Part shown: positions 1 through 7,616 of the stretch, in pieces | Layout of the letters: every line of letters starts with the position of its first letter | Position numbering within the stretch: the first letter of the stretch is position 1 | DNA from: Simplicispira psychrophila DSM 11588 | GTDB lineage: Bacteria > Pseudomonadota > Gammaproteobacteria > Burkholderiales > Burkholderiaceae_C | Assembly (NCBI RefSeq): GCF_000688255.1 | Contig: NZ_JHYS01000014.1 | Location: forward strand, 27,058-91,057 | Direction of reading: 5' to 3' | DNA length: 64,000 bases | Program-made: the position numbers and the translations under genes | Notes under the pieces: model-generated | Told to the model about the DNA's origin: nothing | Databases searched by the model: none | Seen by the model: the letters and a program-made list of their open reading frames with translations, nothing else

Positions 1-438
1 ACGGCCTATGCCAACGCATTGCCTAAGCTGGTCAGCATTGGGATGCAAATTCCGGTGCAGTGGGCGCAAGAGAAGTTGGGCATTCCGCAGCCAGAGGCGG
101 GCCAGCAGGTGCTGCAAGCGGCCCCAAGAAATTTTGGTATTGCTGCCGCTACCGGGCAGGTGTCCACAGCGGCACCGACCAGTCCACACATGGCCATGCT
201 GCCCCAGCTGGCGACCCATGTCCGTGCGCCAGCGGCCACGTGGGTCGAGCAAGTGCGTGCGCTGGTCACGCAGGCCAACAGCTTGGAAGACATCCGAGAT
301 GGCCTAGTGCAATTGCAGCCCGATATGTCACTGGACGACTATGCGGCGGCTATGGCCGAGGCCCTGAGCGCTGCGCAGTTGGCCGGGCGCTATGAGGTGC
401 TGCAAGAGGCTGCGGCGCTGGGTTCAGGGGGCGGCTGA
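1..438 (+). CDS. Mu-like phage portal protein (gp29/DUF935 family), C-terminal part
   Basis: The reading frame is open from the first base, so the gene begins left of the window and only about the last 145 residues are seen. The visible part (TAYANALPKLVSIG, then IPVQWAQEKLGIPQP) resembles the C-terminal end of Mu gp29-like portal proteins, which form the dodecameric ring through which DNA enters the capsid. It is followed after one base by the MuF-like gene, the usual order in Mu-like phages. The family call rests on this short C-terminal region plus context. Confidence 0.7.
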   Translation, partial: TAYANALPKLVSIGMQIPVQWAQEKLGIPQPEAGQQVLQAAPRNFGIAAATGQVSTAAPTSPHMAMLPQLATHVRAPAATWVEQVRALVTQANSLEDIRDGLVQLQPDMSLDDYAAAMAEALSAAQLAGRYEVLQEAAALGSGGG

Positions 439-439
439 T

Positions 440-1681
440 ATGCCTCAAGCGCCTCAAGCCGCCTATGGCTCGCTGCCCTTTGCCGAGCAAATAGCGTTTT
501 TCAGGGCCAAGATCAATCTGCCCACTGCGCACTGGACGGATATTTACAAGGCCGAGCACGATTGGGCCTTCGTGGTGGCCGGTGCCAATCGCAATGCCAT
601 CGTGGAGGACTTCAGGGCGGCGGTGGATCAAGCCATTGCCCAAGGTACGACACTGGAGCAGTTTCGCAAAGATTTTGATGCCATCGTGGCGCGCCACGGC
701 TGGGACTACAACGGCGGGCGCGATTGGCGCAGCCGTGTTATCTATGAAACCAACTTGAACACCAGCTATGCCGCCGGGCGCTGGCAGCAGTTGCAGGCCG
801 CGCCGTTTTGGCAGTACCAGCACAGCGAGTGGGTGGAGAGTCCACGCCACCAGCATGTAGCTTGGGATGGCTTGGTGCTGGCGCGTGACGATTCATGGTG
901 GCAGACTCACTTCCCACCCAACGGCTGGGGCTGTCAGTGCAAGGTGTTTGGCCTGTGGCCGCGCGACTTGTCACGCCTAGGTAAAAAGGTGCCAGACCCG
1001 TCCCCCCCGGTGCAATGGCTGGAGCGCGAGATCGGCAAGCGTAGCCCAAATGGACTGCGCATAGTGAAGGTGCCCGAGGGGATTGACCCAGGGTTTGAGT
1101 ACGCACCGGGCAACGCGCGCCTGCAAAGCGCCATACCGCCCGAGCGGCCCGAGCCGCCCATGCCTGGTAGCGCGGGGGGGCTGGGCCTGCCCAACCGCCG
1201 CCCGCTTGAGCCGTTACCGCCTCCACGTCCAATACTCCCAGAACAGTTGCTGCCTGCTGGCTTACCTCCAGAAGAGTATGTTCGTGCCTTTTTGGCACCG
1301 TTGGGGGGCGAGCTGGATCGCTCCACCATCGTGCCCGATGTGATTGGTGAGCGCTTGGTTGTTGGTAAGGAGCTATTCCAGACCGCCAGAGGCGAGTGGA
1401 AGGTTTTGAAACTGGGTCGCGAACGATTTTTGCCGCTGTTAGCTCAGGCGCTTCTACAGCCAGATGAAATCTGGGTACGTATGGAGTGGATGTATGCCTT
1501 GAATAAAGCTGTAGTTCGCAGGCGCTACGTGGCCCGGTTTTCCGTAGAGGGGCAGGAAGTACCAACTCTGGTGGTGTTTGAGTACGGCGAGGGCGGCTGG
1601 TCAGGCATTACTGCGTTTCAAGGAGCTGCCCAGACAGCAGACGACTGGCGTGTTGGCGTACGTCTGTACGCCAGAGAATAG
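440..1681 (+). CDS. Mu F-like head morphogenesis protein with C-terminal PBECR-type nuclease-like domain
   Basis: A 413-residue protein; the ATG at 440 follows the portal stop (436-438) by one base. Residues about 10-225 are the Phage_Mu_F (gp30) minor head protein, including the conserved PPNGWGCQCKV segment (Cys165, Cys167). A Pro-rich linker (about 230-275) leads to a separate domain, about 295-413, with DVIGERLVVGKELF, LLQPDEIWV and RRRYVARF. From memory this matches the PBECR2 group (phage Barnase/EndoU/ColicinE5-D/RelE-like nucleases) found at the C-terminus of some MuF proteins. MuF proteins are packaged in the virion, so the domain could be delivered with phage DNA (inference). No immunity gene is obvious next to it. 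Confidence 0.8.
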   Translation: MPQAPQAAYGSLPFAEQIAFFRAKINLPTAHWTDIYKAEHDWAFVVAGANRNAIVEDFRAAVDQAIAQGTTLEQFRKDFDAIVARHGWDYNGGRDWRSRVIYETNLNTSYAAGRWQQLQAAPFWQYQHSEWVESPRHQHVAWDGLVLARDDSWWQTHFPPNGWGCQCKVFGLWPRDLSRLGKKVPDPSPPVQWLEREIGKRSPNGLRIVKVPEGIDPGFEYAPGNARLQSAIPPERPEPPMPGSAGGLGLPNRRPLEPLPPPRPILPEQLLPAGLPPEEYVRAFLAPLGGELDRSTIVPDVIGERLVVGKELFQTARGEWKVLKLGRERFLPLLAQALLQPDEIWVRMEWMYALNKAVVRRRYVARFSVEGQEVPTLVVFEYGEGGWSGITAFQGAAQTADDWRVGVRLYARE

Positions 1682-1690
1682 AAATAAAAA

Positions 1691-1718
1691 AGCCCAGAAC
1701 GGCACCGCATACTGGGCT
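1691..1718 (-). terminator. Rho-independent terminator reading on the minus strand
   Basis: Stem AGCCCAG (1691-1697) pairs with CTGGGCT (1712-1718). On the minus strand the hairpin is followed by a T run (1690-1686), while on the plus strand no T tract follows. It lies between the MuF and gpG genes, so it would stop antisense or rightward-incoming transcription rather than terminate the phage operon. Confidence 0.5.
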
Positions 1719-1794
1719 CCTCCGGGGGTAGGGTCGGTTGGCTCGGTGCAGTCTTCTCACCCGATGAGTTGCAACGATTATAGGAAATTTCACC

Positions 1795-2235
1795 ATGGCA
1801 GAAACGCACTTTTCTGTGGACTTTGATGCCAGATCGGTCATCGTCAGCCTGCGTGGGCTGCCAGATGCCATCGACCACCCTGCGCCGCTACTGGCCCAGC
1901 TAGGCGAGTACGCGCTGCGCACAACAACCGAGAGGTTTAGGACGCAAACCGCACCGGACGGCACGGCGTGGGCCAAGCTGACACCTCGGTATCAGCGCGA
2001 GAAGCCCCGCAACAAGAATCGCATCCTGACATTAAACGGCTACCTGCGCGGTCAAATGGCAGTGCAGGTCAACGAGAAATCAGTTCAGGTGGGCAGCAAC
2101 TCTATTTACGCCGCCACCCATCAGTTTGGTCGAGGTGCAATTCCGACCCGCCCCTACCTAGGCCTGTCGGATATCGACCGTAACGAGATCGTCGAGCGCA
2201 CGCAAGACTGGCTACAACGGCAGATGAGAGGCTGA
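1795..2235 (+). CDS. Phage virion morphogenesis protein, Mu gpG-like
   Basis: A 146-residue protein of the phage virion morphogenesis (tail S / Mu gpG) family, which acts in head or tail completion. Family-like features are the TAPDGTAWAKLTPRYQREK segment (about 52-70), the LNGYLRG core and a C-terminal IPTRPYLGLS followed by an amphipathic helix ending WLQRQMRG. A TAGGAA sequence sits before the ATG. In intact Mu-like phages the protease/scaffold and major head genes follow. Here nothing phage-like follows except a candidate phage end, so the prophage is truncated. Confidence 0.8.
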   Translation: MAETHFSVDFDARSVIVSLRGLPDAIDHPAPLLAQLGEYALRTTTERFRTQTAPDGTAWAKLTPRYQREKPRNKNRILTLNGYLRGQMAVQVNEKSVQVGSNSIYAATHQFGRGAIPTRPYLGLSDIDRNEIVERTQDWLQRQMRG

Positions 2236-2276
2236 TTCCGTCTTTGCACCACACGCAAGACATTTGCATTAGCCGG

Positions 2277-2346
2277 TTTCACTTTATCCCGCCTCAGCCC
2301 CGTAAATTTCGATTTATCGCGCCTCTCACTCTTTCTTTATCTCAAC
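2277..2346. mobile_element. Candidate right end of a Mu-like prophage (transposase-binding repeats)
   Basis: Two 19-nt near-identical sequences, TTTCACTTTATCCCGCCTC (2277-2295) and TTTCGATTTATCGCGCCTC (2307-2325), lie 30 bases apart. A weaker third match (TTTCTTTATCTCAAC, 2332-2346) follows. Both resemble the TTTCGCATTTATCG-type MuA binding sites at the right end of phage Mu as I recall them. The element lies between the last phage gene and the 3' end of the NUDIX gene, where a Mu-type end would be expected. The exact terminal bases and the 5-bp target duplication cannot be fixed without the left end. Confidence 0.55.
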
Positions 2347-2827
2347 TTCCGTTATGCAGCACGCTGGCGTCGGTATTTACCAGTGACAGCGCAAAGCGCT
2401 GGCCTGCCAGATAGTCTTCCAGACTGCGCAGCAGCAGCGGGCTGCGATGGCGCTCGGGGCAGGCGCGGATTTCGTCGCCCGTCATCCAGACGGTGCGCAC
2501 GATGCCCGTATCCAGCGCGCGCCCGGCATGGTGGGCGCCGACGCTGCCGGCAAAGGCAAAGCGCAGGTAGGTCAGGTCTTCTTGCGTGCCGGTTTTGGTG
2601 AAGCGGTTGAGGTACACGCCAACTAAGGCTGTTGGCATGAACTCGTGCGCCGTTTCTTCCAGCACCTCGCGCGCGCAGGCGCTTTGCGGCGACTCGCCCG
2701 GATCGAGGTGACCGGCCGGGTTGTTCAGTTTGAGCCCGTCGCGGGTTTGTTCTTCCACCAGCAGAAAGCGGCCATCACGCTCCATGATGGCGGCCACGGT
2801 GACGTTGGGTTTCCAGCGGTTTGGCAT
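2342..2827 (-). CDS. NUDIX hydrolase (NudJ-like)
   Basis: A 161-residue NUDIX protein. The Nudix box runs GHLDPGESPQSACAREVLEE followed by T, with the REVLEE metal-binding helix intact. It hydrolyses nucleoside-diphosphate-X type substrates; the MPNRWKPNVTVAAI start and overall length resemble the NudJ phosphatase group, but the substrate is not determinable. The start at 2827 is preferred because family members usually begin MPNRWKP; ATGs at 2836 and 2845 are also in frame. The candidate phage end abuts or overlaps its 3' end, so the last codons may have been altered by prophage insertion. Confidence 0.8.
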   Translation of the reverse strand: MPNRWKPNVTVAAIMERDGRFLLVEEQTRDGLKLNNPAGHLDPGESPQSACAREVLEETAHEFMPTALVGVYLNRFTKTGTQEDLTYLRFAFAGSVGAHHAGRALDTGIVRTVWMTGDEIRACPERHRSPLLLRSLEDYLAGQRFALSLVNTDASVLHNGS

Positions 2828-2896
2828 GGCCGGCATTATCACCACGGCGGCTGACAGCGCCGTGACACAGAGATGACAGGCGCTGCGTTCACGCCT

Positions 2897-4471
2897 TCAG
2901 GCCTTTACGCCCAAGCGCCGCGCCAGTTTGTGCAGGTTGCTGGCGTCCAGGTCGAGTTGGCGTGCTGCTTGCGCCCAATTGCCGTGGTGCGTGGCCACGG
3001 CGGCCAGGATGGTCTGGCGCTGGCAGTCGTCCACGGCGCTGCGCAGCGTGATCGCGCTGAGCGCGCCGCTGGCTGCCGTGGCGTGGCTGGGCGCCAGAGG
3101 GGCCGCTTGGGCGGCGGGTGCTACGCCCGGCGTGGGCAGTGCATCCAGATCCAGCCAATGCGCCGGCAGCGTGACGATGGCGTTGGGCGCTACGCCTTGG
3201 CTCAGCGCTTTGAGGGCGGCGCGGCTGATGACATGTTCCAGCTCGCGCACGTTGCCGGGCCAGTGGTAGCGCAGCAGTGCGGCCTGCGCGTCGCCCGCCA
3301 GGCGCAGGCTGCGAAAACCCAGCCGCGCGCGGTTGAGTTCCAGAAAGCGCCCGGCCAGCAGCAGCACATCGCCGCCGCGCTCGCGCAACGGCGGAATCGG
3401 TGCCGGATACACCGACAGGCGGTGGTACAGGTCGGCGCGGAAGGCACCGCTGGCCACTTGGTCGCGCAGGCTGCGGTTGGTGGCAGCGACGATGCGCACG
3501 TTCACGCGCCGCGGCGTGTCGGCGCCCAGTCGCTGGATTTCGCCGTTTTGCAGCGTGCGCAGCAGCTTGGCCTGCACCGACAGCGGCAATTCACCCACTT
3601 CGTCCAGAAACAGCGTGCCGCCCTCGGCGGCTTCAAAGCGGCCCGGCCGGTCGGCCACCGCGCCTGAAAACGCGCCCCGGCGGTGACCGAACAGTTCACT
3701 CTCGGCCAGCGACTCGGGCAGTGCGGCGCAGTTGACATGCACCAGCGGCTTATGGCGGCGCGGTGAATGGCGATGCAGCAGGCGCGCAAACAGCTCTTTG
3801 CCAACGCCAGTTTCCCCCAGCAGCAGCACCGGCAGGTCCGAGCCCGCCACCACCTTCATCTCTTGCAGCAGGCGCGTCAGCACCTCGCTTTGGCCCATGA
3901 TTTCGGTGTCGCCGGGGGTGTCGGTGGCTGCGGTATCTGCGTCGCCGTGCATCGGTGGCGTCAGGCGCAGTGCGTGGTTTTCCTGCTCCAGGCGAGCGAC
4001 GCGGATGGCGGCTTGCACCAGCGCAGTGCACGCTTGCAGCGCGGTGCGGGCCGCTGCGTCAAAGGTGCCGGTCTGCAGAGCATCCAGCGTCAGCACGCCC
4101 CACGGCTGGCCGTCGATACGCAGAGCCACGCCCATGCAGTCGTGTACCGGCAGTGGCTCGCCGACCAGCGCATCGAGCAGGCCGTCGTAGGGGTCGGGCA
4201 AGGTGCTGTCGTGGTCAAAGCAGGTGACGGCGCCGTTGCGCGCCAGGATGGTCGCCAGCCGCGGGTGCTGGCCCACGGCAAAACGCCGCCCCAGCGCCTC
4301 GCCTACTAGGCCATCCAGCGCCACCGGCCGCAGGTGCTCTTCTTGCAGGCGCAGCAGCACCACGGCGCCGCAGCCAAAACGGGTGCGCAGCCAAGTCACC
4401 AAGCGCTGCAGGCGCACGGCCTGGGGCAGGTCGCTGGCCAAGTCGGCCAGCGGATCGTCATCGGTAGGCAT
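2897..4471 (-). CDS. norR: NorR, nitric-oxide-responsive sigma-54 activator
   Basis: A 524-residue enhancer-binding protein with three parts. The N-terminal GAF domain (about 15-165) would hold the NO-sensing mononuclear iron. The AAA+ domain (about 190-430) has Walker A GETGVGKE (219-226), Walker B LFLDEV (287-292) and the sigma-54-contacting loop as GAFSGA (266-271) instead of the usual GAFTGA. The C-terminus is a Fis-type helix-turn-helix (about 475-524). It is divergent from the hemerythrin gene, and three GGT-N7-ACC NorR boxes begin two bases upstream of its ATG. No Shine-Dalgarno is visible and an in-frame stop lies just upstream, so the message may be leaderless. Confidence 0.9.
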   Translation of the reverse strand: MPTDDDPLADLASDLPQAVRLQRLVTWLRTRFGCGAVVLLRLQEEHLRPVALDGLVGEALGRRFAVGQHPRLATILARNGAVTCFDHDSTLPDPYDGLLDALVGEPLPVHDCMGVALRIDGQPWGVLTLDALQTGTFDAAARTALQACTALVQAAIRVARLEQENHALRLTPPMHGDADTAATDTPGDTEIMGQSEVLTRLLQEMKVVAGSDLPVLLLGETGVGKELFARLLHRHSPRRHKPLVHVNCAALPESLAESELFGHRRGAFSGAVADRPGRFEAAEGGTLFLDEVGELPLSVQAKLLRTLQNGEIQRLGADTPRRVNVRIVAATNRSLRDQVASGAFRADLYHRLSVYPAPIPPLRERGGDVLLLAGRFLELNRARLGFRSLRLAGDAQAALLRYHWPGNVRELEHVISRAALKALSQGVAPNAIVTLPAHWLDLDALPTPGVAPAAQAAPLAPSHATAASGALSAITLRSAVDDCQRQTILAAVATHHGNWAQAARQLDLDASNLHKLARRLGVKA

Positions 4472-4472
4472 T

Positions 4473-4529
4473 GGTATTTATGACCATTTAGCGGTTAAAA
4501 ATACCGTGAATATAAGGGTTAAAAACACC
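4473..4529. promoter_or_regulatory. Three tandem NorR binding sites
   Basis: Three perfect GGT-N7-ACC motifs lie at 4473-4485 (GGTATTTATGACC), 4493-4505 (GGTTAAAAATACC) and 4517-4529 (GGTTAAAAACACC), about 20-24 bp apart. Tandem triple boxes of this form are the known enhancer arrangement for NorR hexamer assembly. They lie between divergent norR and the hemerythrin gene, upstream of a sigma-54 promoter. Confidence 0.85.
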
Positions 4530-4570
4530 ATGGTGGCGTGTAAGTCGTTGATGTGTGGTCGCGGCGCGGC

Positions 4571-4586
4571 TGGCCCCAGTCTTGCT
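4571..4586 (+). promoter_or_regulatory. Sigma-54 (-24/-12) promoter of the hemerythrin gene
   Basis: TGGCCCCAGTCTTGCT carries the GG (-24) and GC (-12) elements with the required 12-bp offset. It lies 42 bp downstream of the last NorR box and about 88 bp before the hemerythrin start. It fits NorR-activated, RpoN-dependent transcription in response to NO. Confidence 0.8.
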
Positions 4587-4673
4587 TAGATACGAGGGTA
4601 TGTCTGGCAATGCCACTGCCTCGGGCGGTGGTGATGCCGGGATTTTTCCTCCTGACAAAGAAAGACCATAGGT

Positions 4674-5099
4674 ATGAACATCGATCGCTTCAAACACGAG
4701 CACGTCAGCATTCTGGAGAGCATTGCCACACTGCGCCGCCTCACCCAGAGTGGTGTGGCCACCCATGCCGCACAAATTGCACAGGGCGTGGTGGCGATGA
4801 GCTCACTCATCAAACTGCACCTGGCGGTGGAAGACCGGGTGCTGTACCCGGCACTGCAAAACGGCTCCGATGCCCAGTTGGCGCGGCTGGGCCAGCGGTT
4901 TCAGCAGGAAATGGGCGCTATCGCCAATGCCTACATGGCTTTTGCCCGGCGCTGGAATACCGCTGAGGCGGTGCGCGGTGATGAGGCCGGTTTCAAGGCG
5001 GATGCCAATACGGTGCTGCGCCAGGTCTACGAGCGGATGCAACGTGAAAACCACGATTTCTATCCACGTATCGAGGCGATGGACGCTGTCGCTGCGTAG
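4674..5099 (+). CDS. Hemerythrin-domain (HHE) protein, NorR-regulated
   Basis: A 141-residue four-helix hemerythrin-type protein with metal-ligand candidates FKHEHVSIL (His8, His10), LHLAVEDRVLYP and ENHDFYP. Such proteins bind a di-iron centre and take part in NO or O2 binding or iron-sulfur repair. The promoter arrangement (triple NorR box plus sigma-54 promoter, divergent norR) ties it to nitric-oxide stress. It occupies the place of norA or norV/hmp in other NorR systems but is shorter than the YtfE/RIC family (about 220 residues). The exact role, NO scavenging or iron delivery, is not shown by the sequence. Confidence 0.8.
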   Translation: MNIDRFKHEHVSILESIATLRRLTQSGVATHAAQIAQGVVAMSSLIKLHLAVEDRVLYPALQNGSDAQLARLGQRFQQEMGAIANAYMAFARRWNTAEAVRGDEAGFKADANTVLRQVYERMQRENHDFYPRIEAMDAVAA

Positions 5100-5491
5100 G
5101 AATAATACCGTTATATTTTGCGATTATCACTATTAAAAAAATAGCTTATAACGCATGTTGAATAAGGGCTAGAGGCTGAATTGACGGTTATGGAGGTGGC
5201 TGCTGCTCTGCATCGGTCCAGCGCTGCTGGACCTGCATCGAAAGGCGCAAAAAAGACAAAAGGCTGAGATCGGCTATTTTTATAGTCGGATATATACCCA
5301 CACGCAATATCAAATATTTGCAATAATTGAATGTTTTTGTTTCTTGATGTGCGAGATATTTGCATGACTGTCAATGCGGTGTCAAAGCGCTTCGCTCCGA
5401 GTGGCTATTGCCCTTGAAGCGGCTGGCAAAAATATCCATGCCGGCATGTCTTATGGCCGCAGCGCATTTGTCACCCTTAGAAAGCCTGTGT
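5100..5491. other. Intergenic region between the hemerythrin and chemoreceptor genes
   Basis: About 390 bases without a convincing gene. It holds a copy of the dispersed palindromic repeat (5131-5176), a perfect 8-bp stem with a 3-base loop (GGTCCAGC 5215-5222 / GCTGGACC 5226-5233) flanked on both sides by TGCATC, and an AT-rich stretch (about 5270-5350) that probably contains the chemoreceptor promoter. An in-frame extension of the chemoreceptor reaches back to 5360 but does not look like coding sequence. Confidence 0.6.
5131..5176 (+). repeat. Dispersed palindromic repeat, intergenic copy
   Basis: Matches the pattern seen best at 52058-52112: an A run, then ATAGCT, AACGC, an AT-rich turn, AAGGGCTAGAGGC. 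The centre is more degenerate than in that copy. Confidence 0.6.
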
Positions 5492-7084
5492 ATGTCCTCC
5501 CCCTCTCAGCCTGCCCCGCCTGGAATGCGCATCAAGACCCGTCTGGGCTTGGGTTTTGGCTTATTGATTGTCATGATGCTGGCGATGGTGGCGGTCGGCT
5601 TCATGGGTCTGACCAGCGTCTCCAACAGCAATAAACAGCTGATTGAGCGGGATTGGGTCAAGGCCGACGCAGCCAACACCTTGAGTTCCATTGCACTGGC
5701 CAATGGGCGGCGCACTGTGGAAATTCTCACCGCCCCCACCGATGCCCACCGCGCCCAGATGCGCGCGGAAATCGGCGGTGGGCGTGACGCTTTCATCAAG
5801 GCCTTCAAGACCTTGCAAGACATGGTGGAGCTGCCTGAAGCCCGGGCGCTGCTCAAGCAGGCTGAAGAGGCACGCGGGCGCTATGTCATCTCACAGGCCA
5901 AGTTCAACAGCTTGGTCGATGAAGGGCGCCTCGAAGAGGCCGCCACCGAACTCAATGGCCACACCCTGCGCGAGCTGAATGCGGTGCAAGTTAGCGTCGA
6001 TGCGCTGGCACAAGCGGAGCACCGCACGGTGATTGAAAACGGCACCCGGGCTGCGGCCGAGGCGCAAACCGCCCGCCTGATTCTGCTGGCGCTGGGTGGC
6101 TTCGGCCTGCTGTGCGGGCTGGTGCTGGCGGTGCGCATCACAAACTCCATCGTCAGGCCCTTGATGGCTGCCGTGCAGGTGGCGCAAGCGGTGGCCGCCG
6201 GTGACTTGACCAGCCGCGTCGAAGTGCGCACCAGCGACGAAACCGGCCTGCTGATGCAGGCCCTCAAGGACATGAATCAGAGTCTGTCGGCCATCGTCAG
6301 CAATGTGCGTGGCAGCACCGACGCCATTGCCACGGCCACTAGCCAGATTGCTGCCGGCAACCTGGACCTGTCCTCGCGTACCGAAGAGCAGGCCAGCGCG
6401 CTGGAGCAGACCTCGGCGTCGATGCAGGAGCTGGCCGGTGCCGTCAAACAAAACTTTGACAGTGGCAAACATGCCAACGAGCTGGCCGAGTCGGCCTCCC
6501 AGGTGGCTCTCAAGGGGGGAGCCGTGGTGGCTGAGGTGGTGCACACCATGGAGGCCATCAACACTTCCTCGCGCAAGATCGCCGACATCATCAGCGTCAT
6601 CGATTCCATCGCCTTCCAGACCAACATCCTGGCCTTGAACGCTGCCGTGGAAGCGGCGCGTGCCGGCGAGCAGGGGCGCGGCTTTGCCGTGGTGGCGTCT
6701 GAAGTGCGCAGCCTGGCCGGGCGCTCGGCCACAGCCGCCAAAGAGATCAAGGGCCTGATCGACGCCTCGGTGGACAATGTCAGCCAGGGCTGCACGTTGG
6801 TCGAGCAGGCTGGCAGCACCATGGATGAAATCGTCGTCAGCGTGCGCCGTGTGGCCGACATCATGGGCGAGATCAGCCTGGCCAGCCAGGACCAGACCCA
6901 GGGCATTGAACAGATCAACCAAGCCATGGTGCAGATGGATCAGGTGACGCAGTCCAACGCTGCACTGGTCGAAGAGGCTGCCGCCGCTGCCCAAGCGCTG
7001 GAGGGGCAGGCGCAGGCACTGGTGCGTACCGCCAGCGTGTTTCGCCTGCAACCCCACCACCCATTGCTGGCCCTGGCGGCTTAA
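5492..7084 (+). CDS. Methyl-accepting chemotaxis protein
   Basis: A 530-residue chemoreceptor. A transmembrane helix lies at about 24-46 ([17 protein letters not shown]), followed by a four-helix-bundle periplasmic domain (about 47-200), a second transmembrane helix ([19 protein letters not shown]), a HAMP domain, and the signalling domain with the conserved hairpin tip [20 protein letters not shown] and [12 protein letters not shown]. The start at 5492 (MSSPSQP) is preferred because upstream codons are not family-like; MRIKTRL at 5525 is an alternative. The gene is followed after 12 bases by bacteriohemerythrin with a good ribosome site (AGAGGAAAG), suggesting aerotaxis-type signalling. No C-terminal pentapeptide tether is seen. 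Confidence 0.9.
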   Translation: MSSPSQPAPPGMRIKTRLGLGFGLLIVMMLAMVAVGFMGLTSVSNSNKQLIERDWVKADAANTLSSIALANGRRTVEILTAPTDAHRAQMRAEIGGGRDAFIKAFKTLQDMVELPEARALLKQAEEARGRYVISQAKFNSLVDEGRLEEAATELNGHTLRELNAVQVSVDALAQAEHRTVIENGTRAAAEAQTARLILLALGGFGLLCGLVLAVRITNSIVRPLMAAVQVAQAVAAGDLTSRVEVRTSDETGLLMQALKDMNQSLSAIVSNVRGSTDAIATATSQIAAGNLDLSSRTEEQASALEQTSASMQELAGAVKQNFDSGKHANELAESASQVALKGGAVVAEVVHTMEAINTSSRKIADIISVIDSIAFQTNILALNAAVEAARAGEQGRGFAVVASEVRSLAGRSATAAKEIKGLIDASVDNVSQGCTLVEQAGSTMDEIVVSVRRVADIMGEISLASQDQTQGIEQINQAMVQMDQVTQSNAALVEEAAAAAQALEGQAQALVRTASVFRLQPHHPLLALAA

Positions 7085-7096
7085 GAGGAAAGACGT

Positions 7097-7537
7097 ATGG
7101 CTTATTTTGAGTGGGCGGATGACATGGTCATCGACAACGGCCCGATCGACGATGACCACCGCAAACTGGTCCAACAGGTCAACGCCTTGCACAGCGCCAC
7201 CAGCCAGGGGCGTGGGCAGGACATGGTGGCGCACTTGCTCGCTAGCGTGATTGCCGATACGCAGGAGCATTTGCGCCGCGAAGAACACCTGATGGAAGTG
7301 GCCAAATTTCCTGATCTGGAACGGCACAAACAGGGCCACGTGCAGTTTGTGGAAAAGCTGCACGATTTGCAGCAAAAGCACCAGAGCGGCAGCATCACGG
7401 TGGCCTCGCAGCTGTCCACTTTGCTGCGCGATTGGCTGTCGCTGCACATTCGGCGCGGCGACAAAGGGTTGCAGCGCTTCCTGCAGTTGCAGCGCTTCCT
7501 GCAGCAGCAGCAGCAGCGCCGCCCCGCCGTCAAGTAA
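7097..7537 (+). CDS. Bacteriohemerythrin
   Basis: A 146-residue bacteriohemerythrin. All seven di-iron ligands are present at canonical spacing: His21, His58, Glu62, His77, His81, His117 and Asp122. It binds O2 reversibly (known for the family) and may buffer, carry or present O2 to the adjacent chemoreceptor (inference from a likely two-gene operon). The C-terminal tail is unusual: a 16-bp direct repeat (7471-7486 and 7489-7504) duplicates LQRFLQ and runs into a CAG-rich stretch giving a Gln5 tract. The stop codon lies inside a three-fold AAGTAAC tandem repeat. Confidence 0.9.
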   Translation: MAYFEWADDMVIDNGPIDDDHRKLVQQVNALHSATSQGRGQDMVAHLLASVIADTQEHLRREEHLMEVAKFPDLERHKQGHVQFVEKLHDLQQKHQSGSITVASQLSTLLRDWLSLHIRRGDKGLQRFLQLQRFLQQQQQRRPAVK

Positions 7538-7573
7538 CAAGTAACAAGTAACGCCGTGTGCTTTTAAAAGCAC
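7471..7573 (+). repeat. Cluster of small direct repeats and a perfect palindrome at the end of the bacteriohemerythrin gene
   Basis: GCAGCGCTTCCTGCAG occurs twice (7471-7486, 7489-7504), followed by CAG repeats. AAGTAAC occurs three times in tandem (7532-7552) across the stop codon. A perfect 16-bp palindrome GTGCTTTTAAAAGCAC (7558-7573) follows. The palindrome lies between convergent genes and could be a bidirectional terminator or a protein-binding site. Confidence 0.7.
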
Positions 7574-7616
7574 GTACGCCTTGTGGATGCGCATGATGGG
7601 GTGGCTTGGTCAGGGC

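Noticed and set aside
5891..7594. A 567-codon minus-strand open frame opposite the chemoreceptor and bacteriohemerythrin genes.
   Set aside because: It spans two real genes in antisense and has leucine/histidine-rich low-complexity sequence without motifs.
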